This document shows positions 62,861 through 64,000 of a DNA stretch of 64,000 nt, in pieces (the stretch's first letter is position 1; each line of letters starts with the position of its first letter). Position numbers and translations under genes: made by a program. Below the pieces are notes generated by a model. It was not told the DNA's origin, ran no database searches, and saw only the letters and a program-made list of their open reading frames with translations. The stretch is from Sycon ciliatum (Eukaryota; Porifera; Calcarea; Leucosolenida; Sycettidae): NCBI RefSeq assembly GCF_964019385.1, contig NC_088655.1, forward strand, positions 7,939,833-8,003,832. The letters run 5' to 3'.

Positions 62861-63991
62861 ATGGCCACCAATGAGCATGTCGACCTGGCCCTTCTGACGT
62901 TCGACTGTCTACAAAACCTGGCCACCCGGACTGGCATCCCGAAAGCGGACTCCTTCTCACGGCCCGACCTGGTGGGAGCGCTCCGGAAGGAGGGGATTGG
63001 GTCCCACCCCATCCTGGAAGGTATGACCGGTATAGGACATGTCACGACTGCTTTGGCCGCATTGTCCTCGACAATAATGGACCTGAATAAAGAAATAGTG
63101 GCAATTAGGGTGGGAAGAGATGATGAAATTGCTTCCTTGAAGCTTGAAATTCAACAGCTGAGGCGGGAAATGGCTGACCTACGAGATACTAGCGTACACA
63201 CACAGCACGCCATGCCACACCAGTACAGCGACGTAGTACTAGGAACCGCCACACAAACTGCAAGTGCACGTGCGAGGCTCAGCACCACAACGGGCAGGTC
63301 TGTACAAACGTACGGTACACACGCCGGCAGTGGCAGCCTGCCAGGAGAAACGCGTGTGCCACAACCCAACACTACTACAAGTCGTAGTTCCAGCCCCGCA
63401 GCAGGCGTGCATGCATCCCGTAGGTCCAGCACTACTCCAAGTCGTAGCTCCAGCCCCGCAGCAGGCCTGGATGCATCCCGTAGGTCCACCGATACTGAAC
63501 AACAAGTACATGAATGGCAGGAACACCAGGGCAGACGCACTCGAGCCGCCCAGAGACAAAGGCACGCGGCAGATACTAGTAGTCAGTCCCAGCTAGCTCA
63601 AAGCATAACAAGGCGGGTGGAAACATCCCGCTACACCAAGCCGGCTCGTGATAGCGAGCCGGCAGTAGACCTCACGGCATCACCCCGGGCCAAACGCAAA
63701 GTGTTTTACGTTGGCAACGTGCAGCCACACTGCTCCGCATCATCAATTGCTGAATGGTGCTCTGCCCGAGGAGTGCAGATTCAGGAAGGTGTCATATTTG
63801 CATCCAAGCACTTCAGAACTGCCTACGCACGGGTGACCGTAGAGGCAGCTGATGAGAACACAGTCGGTGACAAAGGGTTCTGGCCGGATGCTCTTTCGCA
63901 CACGGTTAGGCCCTGGCGTTTTGCCGCGGACAGTTTTGACACCAGCAATGCCAACCAGGCAAACAACGTCCTCTCCTCAGGCTCAGCATGA
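62861..63991 (+). CDS. LINE ORF1 (coiled coil plus RRM-like domain)
   Basis: A 376-codon open frame starting MATNEHVDLALLTFDCLQNL. An N-terminal SAP-like or PHD-adjacent helical part (residues 8-55) precedes a coiled coil at about 85-110 (IASLKLEIQQLRREMADL), a Ser/Thr/Arg-rich middle with a 20-residue direct repeat (SRSSSPAAG.HASRRSS twice), and a C-terminal RRM-like domain at about 283-355: KVFYVGNVQPHCSASSIAEW, then RTAYARVTV and FWPDALSHTVRPW. The FWPxxxxVRxW end is characteristic of LINE ORF1 RNA-binding proteins. The stop is at 63989; the ORF2 expected next lies outside the window. Confidence 0.7.
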   Translation: MATNEHVDLALLTFDCLQNLATRTGIPKADSFSRPDLVGALRKEGIGSHPILEGMTGIGHVTTALAALSSTIMDLNKEIVAIRVGRDDEIASLKLEIQQLRREMADLRDTSVHTQHAMPHQYSDVVLGTATQTASARARLSTTTGRSVQTYGTHAGSGSLPGETRVPQPNTTTSRSSSPAAGVHASRRSSTTPSRSSSPAAGLDASRRSTDTEQQVHEWQEHQGRRTRAAQRQRHAADTSSQSQLAQSITRRVETSRYTKPARDSEPAVDLTASPRAKRKVFYVGNVQPHCSASSIAEWCSARGVQIQEGVIFASKHFRTAYARVTVEAADENTVGDKGFWPDALSHTVRPWRFAADSFDTSNANQANNVLSSGSA

Positions 63992-64000
63992 TGGCGCGAC

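Overview
The window is animal nuclear DNA dominated by mobile elements. There are no bacterial-style operons. I see split exons with GT/AG borders, long CA/GT microsatellites, tRNA-derived SINE-like repeats and nearly every class of eukaryotic retroelement: Ty3/Gypsy, BEL/Pao, Penelope-like, DIRS-like tyrosine-recombinase, R2-like LINE and APE-type LINE. A sponge, cnidarian or another early-branching or marine invertebrate fits best. I cannot name the species from sequence alone.

Host gene: on the minus strand, six well-formed exons (55015-55113, 18064-18162, 16932-17054, 8062-8130, 6335-6716, 3452-3678) are compatible in reading frame. They read ankyrin repeat, ankyrin repeat, linker, linker, Roc GTPase part 1, Roc GTPase part 2. 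This looks like an ankyrin-Roc(-COR) signalling protein whose introns are filled with transposons. The 37-kb gap between the two ankyrin exons is the weakest link.

Layout. 0.4-2.7 kb: two LINE 3' relics, the second R2-like with a restriction-like endonuclease. 8.67-10.32 kb: a head-to-head plus tandem array of 477-bp units. Each unit carries a TATA-like box and a 46-nt type I hammerhead ribozyme, and the array is flanked by a 14-bp direct repeat; it resembles an animal retrozyme. It sits inside the 3' part of a Penelope-like element whose GIY-YIG endonuclease relic lies at 10.95-11.34 kb. 11.8-15.6 kb: a MITE containing a 24-bp minisatellite, 103-bp tandem repeats and a second hammerhead family. 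19.04-19.27 kb: a fold-back MITE. 19.44-30.40 kb: a BEL/Pao element with LTRs, interrupted by a decayed, gag-less Gypsy element (20.75-25.24 kb) that itself contains a 560-bp duplication around a small insert. 30.4-34 kb: no gene seen, one perfect hammerhead on the minus strand. 34.08-37.11 kb: a DNA transposon with long terminal inverted repeats, a SAP-like exon and a possible transposase N-terminus. About 39.1-49.7 kb: a second BEL/Pao element interrupted by a complete Gypsy element (41.81-46.87 kb, minus) with one unbroken 1414-codon reading frame and nearly identical LTRs. 50.2-54.4 kb: an APE-type LINE with ORF1 and a frameshifted ORF2. 55-57.3 kb: microsatellite/SINE mosaics, a third hammerhead type at 56042-56085 and a TIR element. 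58.2-61.2 kb: a DIRS-like element (minus). 62.9-64.0 kb: ORF1 of another LINE whose ORF2 lies beyond the window.

The most notable signal is the density of self-cleaving hammerhead motifs: four copies of one family in a retrozyme-like array, two intact-core copies of a second family, one copy of a third, and several relics. All were found by reading conserved core and helix pairings directly. None has been folded by software or tested.
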